In this document: positions 39,416 to 48,472 of the stretch, one piece after another
How positions within the stretch are numbered: position 1 is the stretch's first letter
Layout of the letters: each line of letters opens with the position of its first letter
Origin: Salidesulfovibrio brasiliensis JCM 12178
GTDB taxonomy: Bacteria > Desulfobacterota > Desulfovibrionia > Desulfovibrionales > Desulfovibrionaceae
NCBI RefSeq assembly: GCF_001311825.1
Contig: NZ_BBCB01000005.1
Coordinates: 21,825 to 85,824, forward strand
Reading direction: 5' to 3'
DNA: 64,000 nucleotides
Position numbers and translations under genes: made by a program
The notes under the pieces: model-generated
Database searches by the model: none
The model's input: only the letters and a program-made list of their open reading frames with translations
Told to the model about the DNA's origin: nothing

Positions 39416-40912
39416 ATGAGGGGTTTTGTGATCAGATTCGTTGCCCTTATGCTCTTCGCCGTTCTGGTGACGGGCTGCAGCAACGAGAAGAAACAGGCCG
39501 AAGCGCCGGCCGCCAAGCAGGCTTCCAAAGTCAAGTACGTCATGCTTTTCATCGGTGACGGCATGGGGCTGCCGCAGCGCGCCGCAACCGAACAGTTCCT
39601 CGGCCGCAAGCTGCATGTGGACGCCATGCCTGCGCAGGGCATCACCACCACGTTCGCCAATGACCGTTTCATCACCGGTTCTGCCGCGTCTGCCACGGCC
39701 ATTGCTTCCGGTATCAAGACCAATATCAACTACATCGGCGTCGACCCCGAGTTCAAGCCGGTCAAGACCATTGCTGAAATGGCAAAGGACAACGGCATGA
39801 AGGTCGGCATCGTGTCCAGCGTGTCCATTGACCACGCCACGCCTGCGGCTTTCTATTCCCACGTCAAGACTCGCAAGATGTACCATGAAATCGACTGTCA
39901 ACTCGCCGAGTCCGGCTTCGATTTCTTTGGCGGCGGCGGCCTGAAGGATCCCAGCGGCAAGAAGTCCAAGGCTCCTCTTGGCGACGCCATCGAAATGGCC
40001 AAGAAGAACGGTTACAAGATCATCACCGACAAAGCGGCCTTCAAGGCTCTGAAGCCCGGCGACGGCAAGGTGCTTTCCTGGAACGCCAATCTGCCCGACG
40101 GCAAAGCCCTTCCCTACGCCATGGACATGACCGACGAAGACATCACCCTTCCGGAGTTCACCGCCAAGGCCATCGAAATGCTTGATAACCCCGACGGGTT
40201 CTTCCTCATGGTGGAAGGCGGAAAGATCGACTGGGCCTGTCACGCCAACGACGCAGCCGCCTCCGTGCGCAACACCGTTGCTTTTGACGACTCCGTCAAG
40301 GTCGGCCTCGACTTCCTTGCCAAGCATCCGGACGAAACGCTCATCGTCGTCACCGGCGACCACGAGTGCGGCGGTCTGACCCTCGGTTTTGCAGGCACCA
40401 AGTACAAGAGCTACTTCGATGTCCTCGGTGCACAGAAGATATCCTTCCAGAAATTCACCGATGAAATCGTTGCTGACTTCCGCGCCAAGAACGGCACCTT
40501 CGAAGAAATGAAACCGATGATTACCAAGTATTTCGGTCTCAAGTTCGAAGGCGATCCCAAGAAGGACCGCCTCGTGCTGGCTCCGTATCAGGTCGAGCAG
40601 GTCAAGCAGGCTTTTCGTCGCAGCATGGCCGGTGAAGAAGAGCAGGCCGGTGAGGAGAACTACATCCTCTACGGCGGCTACGATCCTCTGACCATGGCGC
40701 TGACCCACACCCTGAACCAGAACGCCGGTCTTGCATGGACCTCCTACAAGCACACCGGTGTGCCCGTTTCCACCTCTGCGGCCGGCAACGGTTACGAAGC
40801 CTTCAACGGTTCGTATGACAACATCGACATCGCACTCAAGCTGATGAAAGCCATGGGCATGGACGCGCAGCCCCAGTATCTGCCGAGCCAGAAGACCGCC
40901 ATGGCCCAGTAG
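39416..40912 (+). CDS. phoA: alkaline phosphatase, lipoprotein
   Basis: Phosphate-scavenging phosphomonoesterase anchored by lipid. Lipobox LVTGCSN (residue 22). The 498-residue protein has the metal aspartate in MLFIGDGMG, the nucleophile serine in TGSAASATAIASG (Gly in place of the usual Asp before Ser), MVEGGKIDWACHANDAAA and VTGDHECGGLT for zinc. GGAGGAAA precedes the ATG. A possible Pho box lies upstream. A GC-rich hairpin follows. Confidence 0.93.
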   Translation: MRGFVIRFVALMLFAVLVTGCSNEKKQAEAPAAKQASKVKYVMLFIGDGMGLPQRAATEQFLGRKLHVDAMPAQGITTTFANDRFITGSAASATAIASGIKTNINYIGVDPEFKPVKTIAEMAKDNGMKVGIVSSVSIDHATPAAFYSHVKTRKMYHEIDCQLAESGFDFFGGGGLKDPSGKKSKAPLGDAIEMAKKNGYKIITDKAAFKALKPGDGKVLSWNANLPDGKALPYAMDMTDEDITLPEFTAKAIEMLDNPDGFFLMVEGGKIDWACHANDAAASVRNTVAFDDSVKVGLDFLAKHPDETLIVVTGDHECGGLTLGFAGTKYKSYFDVLGAQKISFQKFTDEIVADFRAKNGTFEEMKPMITKYFGLKFEGDPKKDRLVLAPYQVEQVKQAFRRSMAGEEEQAGEENYILYGGYDPLTMALTHTLNQNAGLAWTSYKHTGVPVSTSAAGNGYEAFNGSYDNIDIALKLMKAMGMDAQPQYLPSQKTAMAQ

Positions 40913-40939
40913 GGAAAGATAAGACAACGCTTAACCTTG

Positions 40940-40966
40940 GGGCGGGGGCCTGAGCCTCCGCCCTTT
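40940..40966 (+). terminator. probable terminator after phoA
   Basis: Ten-pair stem GGGCGGGGGC (40940-40949) with GCCTCCGCCC (40954-40963), one G-U pair, loop CTGA, then only TTT. Strong stem, short T tail. Confidence 0.5.
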
Positions 40967-40977
40967 CGGTGTATCCA

Positions 40978-42189
40978 ATGCTGACGTATTTTCATCACAG
41001 GCGCGACCTTGCGCTGGTTCTTTTTTTTCGCAGTGCTTTGCGCTGTTTTGTATCTTGTTCCCACCGGTTCGAGGATCGTTCCAAAGCGGAGTCCGTCCGT
41101 TCGCGCTCACGCGTTGTCGAGGTGGACAACAGTGAGATCAGGACCTTCGGACTCATCCGGAAGGGAACGCAAGATGTGGTCATGGAGATTCTCTCGGGAC
41201 CGTATGAGGGGATGGTTCTTGAGGGGCATAACCAGCTTCTCGGCCAGCTTGACCGTGACAAGCTCTTCAAGGCCGGTGACGAGGCGCTGGCGGTCATCAC
41301 GCCCGGTGCGGACGGCAGCCCCGAAGTTGTCAACCCGCAGGCGCATTATCGACTCGGACTTGAGCTCTGGCTGCTGGGCCTGTTCGCCGCGCTGCTCATC
41401 GCCTTTGGCGGCTGGACAGGGGCCAAGGCCCTTCTGTCGTTTCTCTTCACCGGCCTGATGCTCTGGAAGGTCATGGTGCCGCTCATGCTCGAAGGGGCGA
41501 ATCCAATTCTGGTGGCCCTCGGTGTCACCGCGCTTTTGTCCGGAGCCATCATCTTTCTCGTGGCCGGGGTCAATCGCACGGGACTCACCGCGTTTGCCGG
41601 GGCGTTTACCGGCATCCTGACCAGCTGCGTGCTGGCGGTCTGGTTTACTGACAAGTTTCATGTGCACGGCGCGGTCATGCCGTTTGCCGAGACCCTTCTT
41701 TACGCGGGATATGAATACCTCGATCTGACCGCCATATTCGTATCCGGGGTGTTTCTGGCCTCCTCAGGCGCTGTGATGGACCTTGCCATGGACGTTGCCG
41801 CGAGCATGCGGGAGGTGGTGGAAAAGAAGCCCGGCATCGGCAGGGCAGAGGCGGTCATGTCCGGAATACGCGTCGGCAGGGCTGTCGTGGGAACCATGAC
41901 CACCACGCTGCTGCTGGCCTATTCGGGCGGCTACCTTACTTTGCTGATGGCTTTCATGGCGCAGGGGATTCCGTTGGAGAGCACGTTCAACTTCGTCTAT
42001 GTGGCGGCCGAGGTCCTCAAAACCCTGGTGGGGAGTTTCGGACTGGTGCTGGTGGCACCGTTTACCGCACTTGCTGGCGGGGTGCTTCTTGCCCGTCAGC
42101 GGCGGGAGCCGAAGGCCGAGAGCACGGCCCAGAGCATGCAGAATCCTGCACCGGCCCACCAGAGCGCCTCGGCCAGCTTGACGGAATAG
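40978..42189 (+). CDS. YibE/F-like multipass membrane protein (two compensating indels near the start)
   Basis: YibE/F family, about 400 residues, with an N-terminal helix, a soluble domain (VMEILSGPYEGMVLEGHNQLLGQL) and seven or so helices with GVTALLSGAIIFLVAGVNRTG. As written the N-terminus reads nonsense between 41021 and 41069. Removing one T from the 8-T run at 41021-41028 and adding one T at 41068-41069 gives LALVLFFAVLCAVLYLVPTGFEDRSK, a normal signal-anchor. Function unknown; some members accompany transport systems. The 3' end overlaps a convergent small gene by 94 bases. Confidence 0.82.
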   Translation: MLTYFHHRRDLALVLFFRSALRCFVSCSHRFEDRSKAESVRSRSRVVEVDNSEIRTFGLIRKGTQDVVMEILSGPYEGMVLEGHNQLLGQLDRDKLFKAGDEALAVITPGADGSPEVVNPQAHYRLGLELWLLGLFAALLIAFGGWTGAKALLSFLFTGLMLWKVMVPLMLEGANPILVALGVTALLSGAIIFLVAGVNRTGLTAFAGAFTGILTSCVLAVWFTDKFHVHGAVMPFAETLLYAGYEYLDLTAIFVSGVFLASSGAVMDLAMDVAASMREVVEKKPGIGRAEAVMSGIRVGRAVVGTMTTTLLLAYSGGYLTLLMAFMAQGIPLESTFNFVYVAAEVLKTLVGSFGLVLVAPFTALAGGVLLARQRREPKAESTAQSMQNPAPAHQSASASLTE

Positions 42190-42383
42190 AGAACGTATCC
42201 TGTCCTGACCGCCCATTTCGGGGGGAGGTCGGCAGCGAGGCTGACCGGAGATACGCCAAGGACTCCGGCAACATCCATCAGCGTGAACCATTCCCAGGTT
42301 CCGCTCGTGACGGCGATGATGCCCTGTATGCCGAGGACGATCAGGCACAGGGCCCAGAAGAGTACGCAGAGGAATCGAAACAT
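42096..42383 (-). CDS. hypothetical small membrane protein
   Basis: 95 residues with two or three hydrophobic segments (FLCVLFWALCLIVLGIQGII and ALWWAGAGFCMLWAVL). No family recognised. It starts at ATG 42383 with CCGGCCATG context, a weak ribosome site. The last third overlaps the 3' end of the YibE/F gene on the other strand; the loss of hydrophobic organisation in the YibE/F tail (ESTAQSMQNPAPAHQSASA) fits that being non-essential. Confidence 0.55.
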   Translation of the reverse strand: MFRFLCVLFWALCLIVLGIQGIIAVTSGTWEWFTLMDVAGVLGVSPVSLAADLPPKWAVRTGYVLYSVKLAEALWWAGAGFCMLWAVLSAFGSRR

Positions 42384-42487
42384 GGCCGGATCATGGCTCT
42401 TTTTTATCCGGAGTGCAATTTTTCACTATCAATAATTGCCGATGCGGGGCGGGGGCTGCTAGGGTGAGAGAAATCGGAGGGTGGCGT

Positions 42488-43108
42488 ATGCAGCTTGGCG
42501 TTGGCGACAGGGCGTTGTTCGAGTTTCCCCCGCTCGGGGACCGCTTTGTTGGCGTTGTCACGGAATGTGACCTGCCCGAAGCCATGACCGCGTTCGTTTC
42601 GGCCCCTGCCAATGCCGCACAGCGCGTGCAGACAGGGGCGCCGGTGCTGGTCATGTTTGCCCATGAGGGGCGGCTGCTCGGGTTCCGGGCGGCCATTGAA
42701 AAGACGCAGTCCGGAGCAGGATTGGTCATCCGCATGCGCCCCGACAGTGAAGTCGAGGACGTGGACCTTCGCTGCGAGCCCCGCGCCCCATGTTCATTCC
42801 CTGCCGATCTGGAAAATGGTTCCGCTACCTTCACAGGGTTCGTTGTAGACATGAGCCTCACCGCCGCCCGCATGCGGGTGCAGGATCCGGCCGGTTTGCC
42901 GGATTCCGGTTCCAAGGCGACCCTTCGATTTTCCGTGTTCGGTTCCGATGATGTCTATGAAACGCCGTGCCGGGTGTTTCGCTCCTTCCTGAAAGAGAAC
43001 GTGCCCTATGTGGTGCTGCAATATGAAGGGCCCGACGAATCATTTCGCCGGGCCGTTCAGGAATATATCCAGCACCAGAGCCGGTCTGGCGGTCTTAACG
43101 CTGTTTGA
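42488..43108 (+). CDS. PilZ-domain (YcgR-like) c-di-GMP binding protein
   Basis: 206 residues: an N-terminal YcgR-like barrel domain (MQLGVGDRALFEFPPLGDRF) and a C-terminal PilZ domain. The PilZ motifs are RCEPR (RxxxR, near residue 100) and DMSLTAARM (D/NxSxxG with the Gly changed to Ala). GGAGG precedes ATG 42488. The 3' end overlaps the convergent flavoprotein gene by 14 bases. YcgR-like proteins slow or steer flagellar motors. Confidence 0.85.
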   Translation: MQLGVGDRALFEFPPLGDRFVGVVTECDLPEAMTAFVSAPANAAQRVQTGAPVLVMFAHEGRLLGFRAAIEKTQSGAGLVIRMRPDSEVEDVDLRCEPRAPCSFPADLENGSATFTGFVVDMSLTAARMRVQDPAGLPDSGSKATLRFSVFGSDDVYETPCRVFRSFLKENVPYVVLQYEGPDESFRRAVQEYIQHQSRSGGLNAV

Positions 43109-44003
43109 GCGCCTTTGCATACGCGGCTGCTTCCACACCGGCCACGCATCCTTCGCCAACGGCTTTTGCCATCTGTAGGGGCGGTCCGGTGATGTCGCCT
43201 GCTGCATAGACGCCTTCCACGTTGGTCCGCTGTTTGCGGTCCACATCCACGTAGCGCATTTTGTCGTCCAGCATGATCCCGAGGCTTGCGGCCAGTTCAA
43301 GCACGCCCTTGGCACCGAGCTCGATGAACACGCCGGAGCAAGCGATGAGTTCGTCGTTGTCGAGCGTCACGCCGCTCACGGCGGTCTTGCCTTCGATGCG
43401 CTGGATTTTTCGTCCTTCATGCAGAATGACGGCAGCGTCCAGAATGCGCTGTCGAAGAGCGGGAGCCACGTCCAGTTCTTCGCAGACGAGGTGGGTTTCC
43501 GAGGCATATTTCGAGAGGGTAGAGGCCCCGCCCGCAGCCGCGCTCTGGCAACCTGCCACCACAACGACCTCCTTCTTGAAGAAGCCCGCGTCGCAGTCCG
43601 CGCAGTAGCTGACGCCCTTGCCAAGCAGGTCTTTTTCTCCGGGGACGCCCAGCTTGTTGCGCGTGGTGCCGGTGGCGATTATCAGCGTGGGTGATTCAAG
43701 CAACCGTCCGCCCTCGGTTTCGACCTGCAACAGGTCGCCTTCCTTGGTGACCTTGAGCACGTCTTCATCAAGGAATTCGGCACCGAAGGACTCGGCCTGC
43801 TCACGGCCGGTGCGAAGAATCTCCTCACCTGAAACCTTGAACATGCAGCAGTAGTTCTCAACATGCGCCCAATAGAGGCTCGATTCACTGAGGCGGCCGA
43901 GCATAAGGGTCTTCGCTTTCTTGCGTGAGGCATGAATGGCGGCCTGAATACCGGCCGGGCCGGAGCCGAGGATAATCACGTCATATTGTTTCGGTTCGCT
44001 CAT
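43095..44003 (-). CDS. thioredoxin-reductase-like flavoprotein
   Basis: 302-residue FAD/NAD(P) oxidoreductase: FAD motif VIILGSGPAGIQAAIHA, second nucleotide motif VVVVAGCQSAAAGGASTL and the redox pair CADCDAGFF (CxxC as in thioredoxin reductase). The second Rossmann motif is divergent (AGCQSAA rather than GGGDSA) and the segment where NADPH-binding RR would lie is not evident, so a ferredoxin- or NADH-linked reductase is possible. C-terminal GVYAAGDITGPPLQMAKAVGEG fits the family. No thioredoxin gene is adjacent. Confidence 0.85.
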   Translation of the reverse strand: MSEPKQYDVIILGSGPAGIQAAIHASRKKAKTLMLGRLSESSLYWAHVENYCCMFKVSGEEILRTGREQAESFGAEFLDEDVLKVTKEGDLLQVETEGGRLLESPTLIIATGTTRNKLGVPGEKDLLGKGVSYCADCDAGFFKKEVVVVAGCQSAAAGGASTLSKYASETHLVCEELDVAPALRQRILDAAVILHEGRKIQRIEGKTAVSGVTLDNDELIACSGVFIELGAKGVLELAASLGIMLDDKMRYVDVDRKQRTNVEGVYAAGDITGPPLQMAKAVGEGCVAGVEAAAYAKALKQR

Positions 44004-44075
44004 GTGCGCTCCTTGTGCATTAGTGGGGATACCACACAAGGGTACCATGAACTGGCCGATTGGCAACAGTTTCGA

Positions 44076-44867
44076 TCAACCGTTTTTCAGGAAGGGGATG
44101 GCGAGCATTCCCGGCAACCTGCGGAAGCGGGTGTCACGCAGGATGTTCAGGCCGATGCGCATGTCGAGGTGGCCGTCGTCCGGCTGGGCCTTGTAGGTGC
44201 GGAACAGGAAATCCCACCACGGTACGCAGAACCCGTAGTTCCGGTTGGCTTCCCGCATGTCGGTAGAGTGGTGCACGCGGTGCATGTCCGGTGTGACCAG
44301 CAGCAGTCTGAGCGGGGCATCAAGTCGGAGCGGCAGGTGCAGGTTGGCATGATTGAAGAGCGAGCAGGCGTTGAGAATGATCTCGAAGGTAAGCACGGCC
44401 ATGGCCGGTGCGCCGAGGACCACCACCAGCAGGCATTTGAAGGCCATGGATGCGGCAATCTCGATAGGGTGGAAACGCACGCCCGTGCTGGCGTCTATGT
44501 CCGTATCCGCGTGGTGCATTCGGTGGATGCGCCAGAGTGGGCGGATGCGGTGGAAGGCAACGTGTTGCCAGTATATGGCCATGTCCAGCAGGGCGACGCT
44601 GAGGGCAAAGGACGCCCAGTAGGGCAGGTCCATGAGGTTGAAGATTCCCCAGCCGCGTTCTGTGGCGAGTGCGGCGAGCGCAACGGGCAGCACCGGGAAG
44701 ATGAGCCGCACCACGCCTGTGGACAGCACCGAGATGCCGATGTTGTTGAAAAACGATCCGAATTTCGGGCTTCGCGGCGATCTGCGGGGCCAGATGGACT
44801 CCGCTGCGAGCATGAGCAGCAGGACTGCGATGAAGGAGCCGGAGCGGAGCAGGGCTTCTGTGGGCAT
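44076..44867 (-). CDS. sterol desaturase / fatty acid hydroxylase family protein
   Basis: 263-residue membrane di-iron oxygenase fold. Three His boxes: HRIRPLWRIHRMHHADTD, RFHPIE and HRVHHSTDM. Four hydrophobic segments in residues 10-185. Such enzymes need O2, notable in a sulfate reducer; family members also act in lipid or hopanoid modification. Ends 73 bases before the TrxR-like gene start. Confidence 0.85.
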   Translation of the reverse strand: MPTEALLRSGSFIAVLLLMLAAESIWPRRSPRSPKFGSFFNNIGISVLSTGVVRLIFPVLPVALAALATERGWGIFNLMDLPYWASFALSVALLDMAIYWQHVAFHRIRPLWRIHRMHHADTDIDASTGVRFHPIEIAASMAFKCLLVVVLGAPAMAVLTFEIILNACSLFNHANLHLPLRLDAPLRLLLVTPDMHRVHHSTDMREANRNYGFCVPWWDFLFRTYKAQPDDGHLDMRIGLNILRDTRFRRLPGMLAIPFLKNG

Positions 44868-44878
44868 GACCGCCTCCG

Positions 44879-45967
44879 TCAGACGTCCTTGGCCGAGGAG
44901 GATGCGCCGCGTGTCTCCTGCGCCTGACTGATGACCGGCGTCCAGGGCTTGCCGTATATTCGCTGGAACAGCTTTGCCGCCTCAGGAAAGTCTCCGCACA
45001 TTTTCAGGGCCAGGATCACGTTTTTTCCCGCGTCTTCCTTGTGGCCCATGAAATAGTACGCCTTGGCCATGTTGAAGAATATGTTCTCGTCGTTTGGCGT
45101 CAGCTCAACAGCCTGCTTGTAAGCGTGCAGCGCGCCGGGGTAGTCGCCTTGGCGGCGCAGGCGGACGCCGAGGGTGTTGAACGGGTTCGGCGTCTCGGAG
45201 TCGTACTTGAGGATTTCGATGAACACTGCCTTGGTGTCTTCAAGCCGGTCGAACTGGGCGTATACCTCGGCCGCCTTCTGAAGATAATACTTGGTGGCCT
45301 CGTCATCCCCCTTGCCCTTGTAGGCGTCGGCCAGGCCCTTGTAGGCCTCGCCGTACAGGTCGTTGATCTTGACCGCCTTCTTGAAGGAGACGATGGCCTT
45401 GCCGTACTTGTGCTGTACGAGGAAGTTGCAGCCCATGTCGTAGTAGCGCTGGGCCTCGTCCTGATAGGAGATGAGCTCTTCAAAGGCCTCGATGGCCTCG
45501 TCGAACTCGCCTCGGCTGACCATGTCCTTGGCTTCCTGCAGCTCCAGTTCTTCGATTTCGGGGTAGTTGTCGAGCTGCTTGGCGAGAATCAGGTACCTTT
45601 CCAGCGTGGCCACGGAATAAGGGCGCAAAATATACCCAGTGCAGCCGGCGGAAATGGCATCGAGCACGTGGTCCTTGCGGTTCTCCAGAGTGATCATGAT
45701 GATCGGCACCGGCCTTCGGGTGTTCTTGCGCATTATCTGGCAGAGCTTGGCACCCGCCATGTCGCTGAGTTCGGAGTCGCAGAGCACGAGGTCGACGTCG
45801 TTGACGCTCATGTAGTCGATGGCTTCAGTGCCGGAGGTGAAGGTCACGATGTTTTCGACACCGAAGCCTTTGATGCTCTCAGCGTCGCGGCGGGCATGAA
45901 CCTCCACGCTTGTGGCGATGATGACGTGATTGAACGCCTTGTATGCCTTGCTGTCGACTTTGCTCAT
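44879..45967 (-). CDS. response-regulator receiver domain fused to TPR repeats
   Basis: 362 residues. REC domain (residues 14-135) with the phosphoacceptor in DLVLCDSELSD. The usual Lys of the KP motif is Arg (YILRPYS). TPRs follow to residue 340: YYDMGCNFLVQHKYGKAIVSF, NPFNTLGVRLRRQGDYPGAL, NIFFNMAKAYYFMGHKEDA. No DNA-binding output, so it probably signals by protein contact. Starts 12 bases after a hydroxylase-like gene stop (minus order). Confidence 0.87.
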   Translation of the reverse strand: MSKVDSKAYKAFNHVIIATSVEVHARRDAESIKGFGVENIVTFTSGTEAIDYMSVNDVDLVLCDSELSDMAGAKLCQIMRKNTRRPVPIIMITLENRKDHVLDAISAGCTGYILRPYSVATLERYLILAKQLDNYPEIEELELQEAKDMVSRGEFDEAIEAFEELISYQDEAQRYYDMGCNFLVQHKYGKAIVSFKKAVKINDLYGEAYKGLADAYKGKGDDEATKYYLQKAAEVYAQFDRLEDTKAVFIEILKYDSETPNPFNTLGVRLRRQGDYPGALHAYKQAVELTPNDENIFFNMAKAYYFMGHKEDAGKNVILALKMCGDFPEAAKLFQRIYGKPWTPVISQAQETRGASSSAKDV

Positions 45968-46006
45968 GCAGAAATCCTTTTGGATATTACTGTGATGCTT
46001 GCCAAC

Positions 46007-46810
46007 TTACCCGGTGCATGACGCGATGGCAACCGCGTTATTTGCCGATCTTCGTTCGATCTCTCCGAGAACCCTTTGCTTGAGTTCCCGGATTTGCGGG
46101 GTGTCGGGCAGGAGGTGCAGGAGCCTGTCAATCAGACCGCGTTTGCTCAGGTGATGGCTGCTGAAGCCGTAATTGAGGTCGAATACCCACCCGGAGAGCA
46201 GGATGGCGAAGTCGTTGCTCCACTCCATGAGGGAGTAATCGCCCAAGGCCCCGGAGAGAATCTGTTCCAGCAACTCGGGCGTGTAGCGCTCAGGGTCGCG
46301 GCGGGTGTTCATGAGGATCACGCCACCGTCCATGTCGGGGTTTTCAAGGTGGTCGAGCACCACGGGAAAGATGTCCAGCTTGTCGGCGTCGCGCACGGCA
46401 CAGACCACGCGGCGAATCTCGGCGGGCGTGTTTTGGGGCAGGATGCGGACGTTATGCAGTGAAACGGCGGCGTGGACAGTGCGCCTGAGGGTGTCCGGCA
46501 GGTCCTTGAGAAAACGGTTGCGGTGCAGCGCGCCGATGCCCAGTAGGGCGTGGTTGGCGGAGTCGCTGTCGCGGAAGGTGCCATAGTCCCTGTACTGCGG
46601 GAAGCGGCCGATGTCGTGATAGAGCGCGCCGAGGAGCACGGCCTTTCTCGTATCACCGTTCAGGCTATGAAAATCGCAGAGTGCGCGGGCATTGTCGAGC
46701 ACGCGGAAAGTGTGGGCCTGCTTCAGCGAGACATTGCCGTCGCCCCCGGCCAGAAAGGGCCTGGTGTATGCCCGGAACTGCTCTTCGTGGCGGGTGAGGA
46801 GGTCGTTCAT
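46007..46810 (-). CDS. HD-domain phosphohydrolase
   Basis: 267 residues. Metal ligands visible as HTFRV, GALYHDIGRF (HD) and VRDADKLDI. Family members hydrolyse nucleotide monophosphates or (p)ppGpp, but this short HD lineage is uncharacterised. ATG 46810 overlaps the preceding gene's stop (ATGA). Confidence 0.85.
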   Translation of the reverse strand: MNDLLTRHEEQFRAYTRPFLAGGDGNVSLKQAHTFRVLDNARALCDFHSLNGDTRKAVLLGALYHDIGRFPQYRDYGTFRDSDSANHALLGIGALHRNRFLKDLPDTLRRTVHAAVSLHNVRILPQNTPAEIRRVVCAVRDADKLDIFPVVLDHLENPDMDGGVILMNTRRDPERYTPELLEQILSGALGDYSLMEWSNDFAILLSGWVFDLNYGFSSHHLSKRGLIDRLLHLLPDTPQIRELKQRVLGEIERRSANNAVAIASCTG

Positions 46811-47127
46811 TTCAGGGAGCGCATTTTGAGTTCGTATTCGGCCTCGTTGATTTCTCCGTCCTTTAGTTGACGATCCAGTTCTTCCCTTTCGCGGCGGAGT
46901 TCTTCCTCTGCCTCGCGGTCCAGTTCGTGATCGCGCAGGAATCCCTTGGGGCCGAAAAGGATCCTGAGAAAAAGAAGTATGGCGCCCATCAGCAGGGCCA
47001 CGAAGGCCAGCCGGGCGAGGTTTGGCAGCAGAGTCTGGCCGTAGCCGGGGCCGAAGGGCCAGAGCCGCCATTCAGGGTCGCTGAAAAAGTCCTGAAGGCT
47101 GGACAGGATGACGAGAATATCGGTCAT
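46807..47127 (-). CDS. SHOCT-like small membrane protein
   Basis: 106 residues: one central helix (LARLAFVALLMGAILLFLRIL), then a charged helix and a C-terminal SHOCT-like segment (LDRQLKDGEINEAEYELKMRSLK). The SHOCT motif usually mediates oligomerisation. ATG 47127; stop overlaps the HD gene start, so the two are coupled. Function unknown. Confidence 0.75.
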   Translation of the reverse strand: MTDILVILSSLQDFFSDPEWRLWPFGPGYGQTLLPNLARLAFVALLMGAILLFLRILFGPKGFLRDHELDREAEEELRREREELDRQLKDGEINEAEYELKMRSLK

Positions 47128-47279
47128 GGATTGCTCCGTTGTGTGGCTGTTTCGCAGAATACGTACTTCTTCCGGCCGGAACGCGCAAGGATTGCTTGCA
47201 GGGCGAAAAGGGTTCTTGTGAATTGCCGGATGCAAAGGTATCGTGTATGTGGTTTTCAATTCCATTTGCGGAGAGAGTC

Positions 47280-47678
47280 ATGCGCATCCTGATTGTTGAA
47301 GATGAATATACGAGCCGAAAGCTGCTGAAAGCGATTCTGAGCGACTACGGCGAGTGCGATACTGCCCCTGACGGCAAGAGCGGACTTGAGGCGTTCAAGA
47401 GTGCGCTTGTGGAAGGCAGGCCCTACGGGCTTGTCTGTCTCGACATCATGATGCCCGTCATGGACGGCCACGAAGCGCTTCGGGCGATCCGCGAGGCCGA
47501 GGCTGAGCATGGCATCCGGGCGCAGGACGAGGTCAAGGTCATCATGGTCACAGCCATCAATGACCCCGTTACCGTGGTCAAGGCCTACTATCAGGGCGGT
47601 GTGGCAGCTTACATCCCCAAGCCCATCGAGGTCGATTCGCTCATCTCGATCCTCAAGGATCTGGAAATAATCAGTTGA
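47280..47678 (+). CDS. single-domain CheY-like response regulator
   Basis: 132 residues, complete REC domain: acidic pocket EDEYTSRK, phosphoacceptor in LVCLDIMMPVMDG, threonine in VMVTA and lysine in YIPKPIEVDS. GGAGAGAG precedes ATG 47280. Divergent from the SHOCT/HD pair. Partner kinase not in the window. Confidence 0.92.
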   Translation: MRILIVEDEYTSRKLLKAILSDYGECDTAPDGKSGLEAFKSALVEGRPYGLVCLDIMMPVMDGHEALRAIREAEAEHGIRAQDEVKVIMVTAINDPVTVVKAYYQGGVAAYIPKPIEVDSLISILKDLEIIS

Positions 47679-47687
47679 TCCATTTGT

Positions 47688-48430
47688 ATGCGAAATAATT
47701 TCAATATATCGGCCCTTGTGGCCATTGCGGTCCTGTTTCTTCCGGCAGTTGCAAATGCAAATGACGCAGCGCCGCCCAGAGGGTTGGGCATTCTCGACCT
47801 GCTGCTGTTCGGGTTTCTCATTTTTCTTCTGATCCGCTTTTTCCGTAGGCGGTTCGGCAGTGGTGACGATTCCGGCGATCAGGACACGCCATCCCGCCGT
47901 CAGCCGCGCGGAGATGATTCCGAGCAGTATGGCGAGCAGGGGCAAACTCCTAATCGCCATGACGCGGCCAAGGCCATGTGGACATGCTCTCCTCTGATGA
48001 TCAGCCGTCCCAGCCCGCACAGCAGTCGCATCCTTCGGCGGCCCGGGCCCGTTCCGGTGACGACTTCGATCCGGCCGAGTTCATCGAAGGTGCAAAAATG
48101 TTTTTCTCGCGTTTCCACGAAGCCCGTGACGCCGGAAAGCTTGAACAGCTCAAGGACTTCATTGCCCCGGAGCTATACGAAGAGCTCCAGCAGGGCGGTG
48201 AATCCGGCGAGCCTGCACGCACCGAGGTCATGCTTGTCGATGCTCGGCTGGGTGACAGGCAGAGCGCGGACGGGCGAACCGTGGTAAGCGTTTTCTTCGA
48301 CGCCACGCTCCGAAAGGGCGTGTCGGGCGAAACCCCCTACAACTACAGGGGCGTGTGGGAGTTCTCCAAGCCGATGGATTCCCCCGACTCCCTGTGGACT
48401 CTGGAAAAGATGGAAAGGGTTGACCACTAG
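47688..48430 (+). CDS. Tim44-like domain membrane protein (one apparent frameshift)
   Basis: Signal peptide and one helix (DLLLFGFLIFLLIRFF, residues 37-52), a charged linker, then a Tim44-like domain (AEFIEGAKMFFSRFHEARDAGKLEQLKDF to the end). The family (PF04280) occurs in membrane-linked bacterial proteins of unclear role. The frame is broken at 47980-47981: one more G gives AKAMWDMLSSDDQPSQ. Repaired length about 248 residues. ATG 47688 is 9 bases after the CheY-like gene. Confidence 0.82.
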
Positions 48431-48472
48431 GCCCTTTTTACCGTCAAAAAAGCATACCCGGAGGGTATAAAA

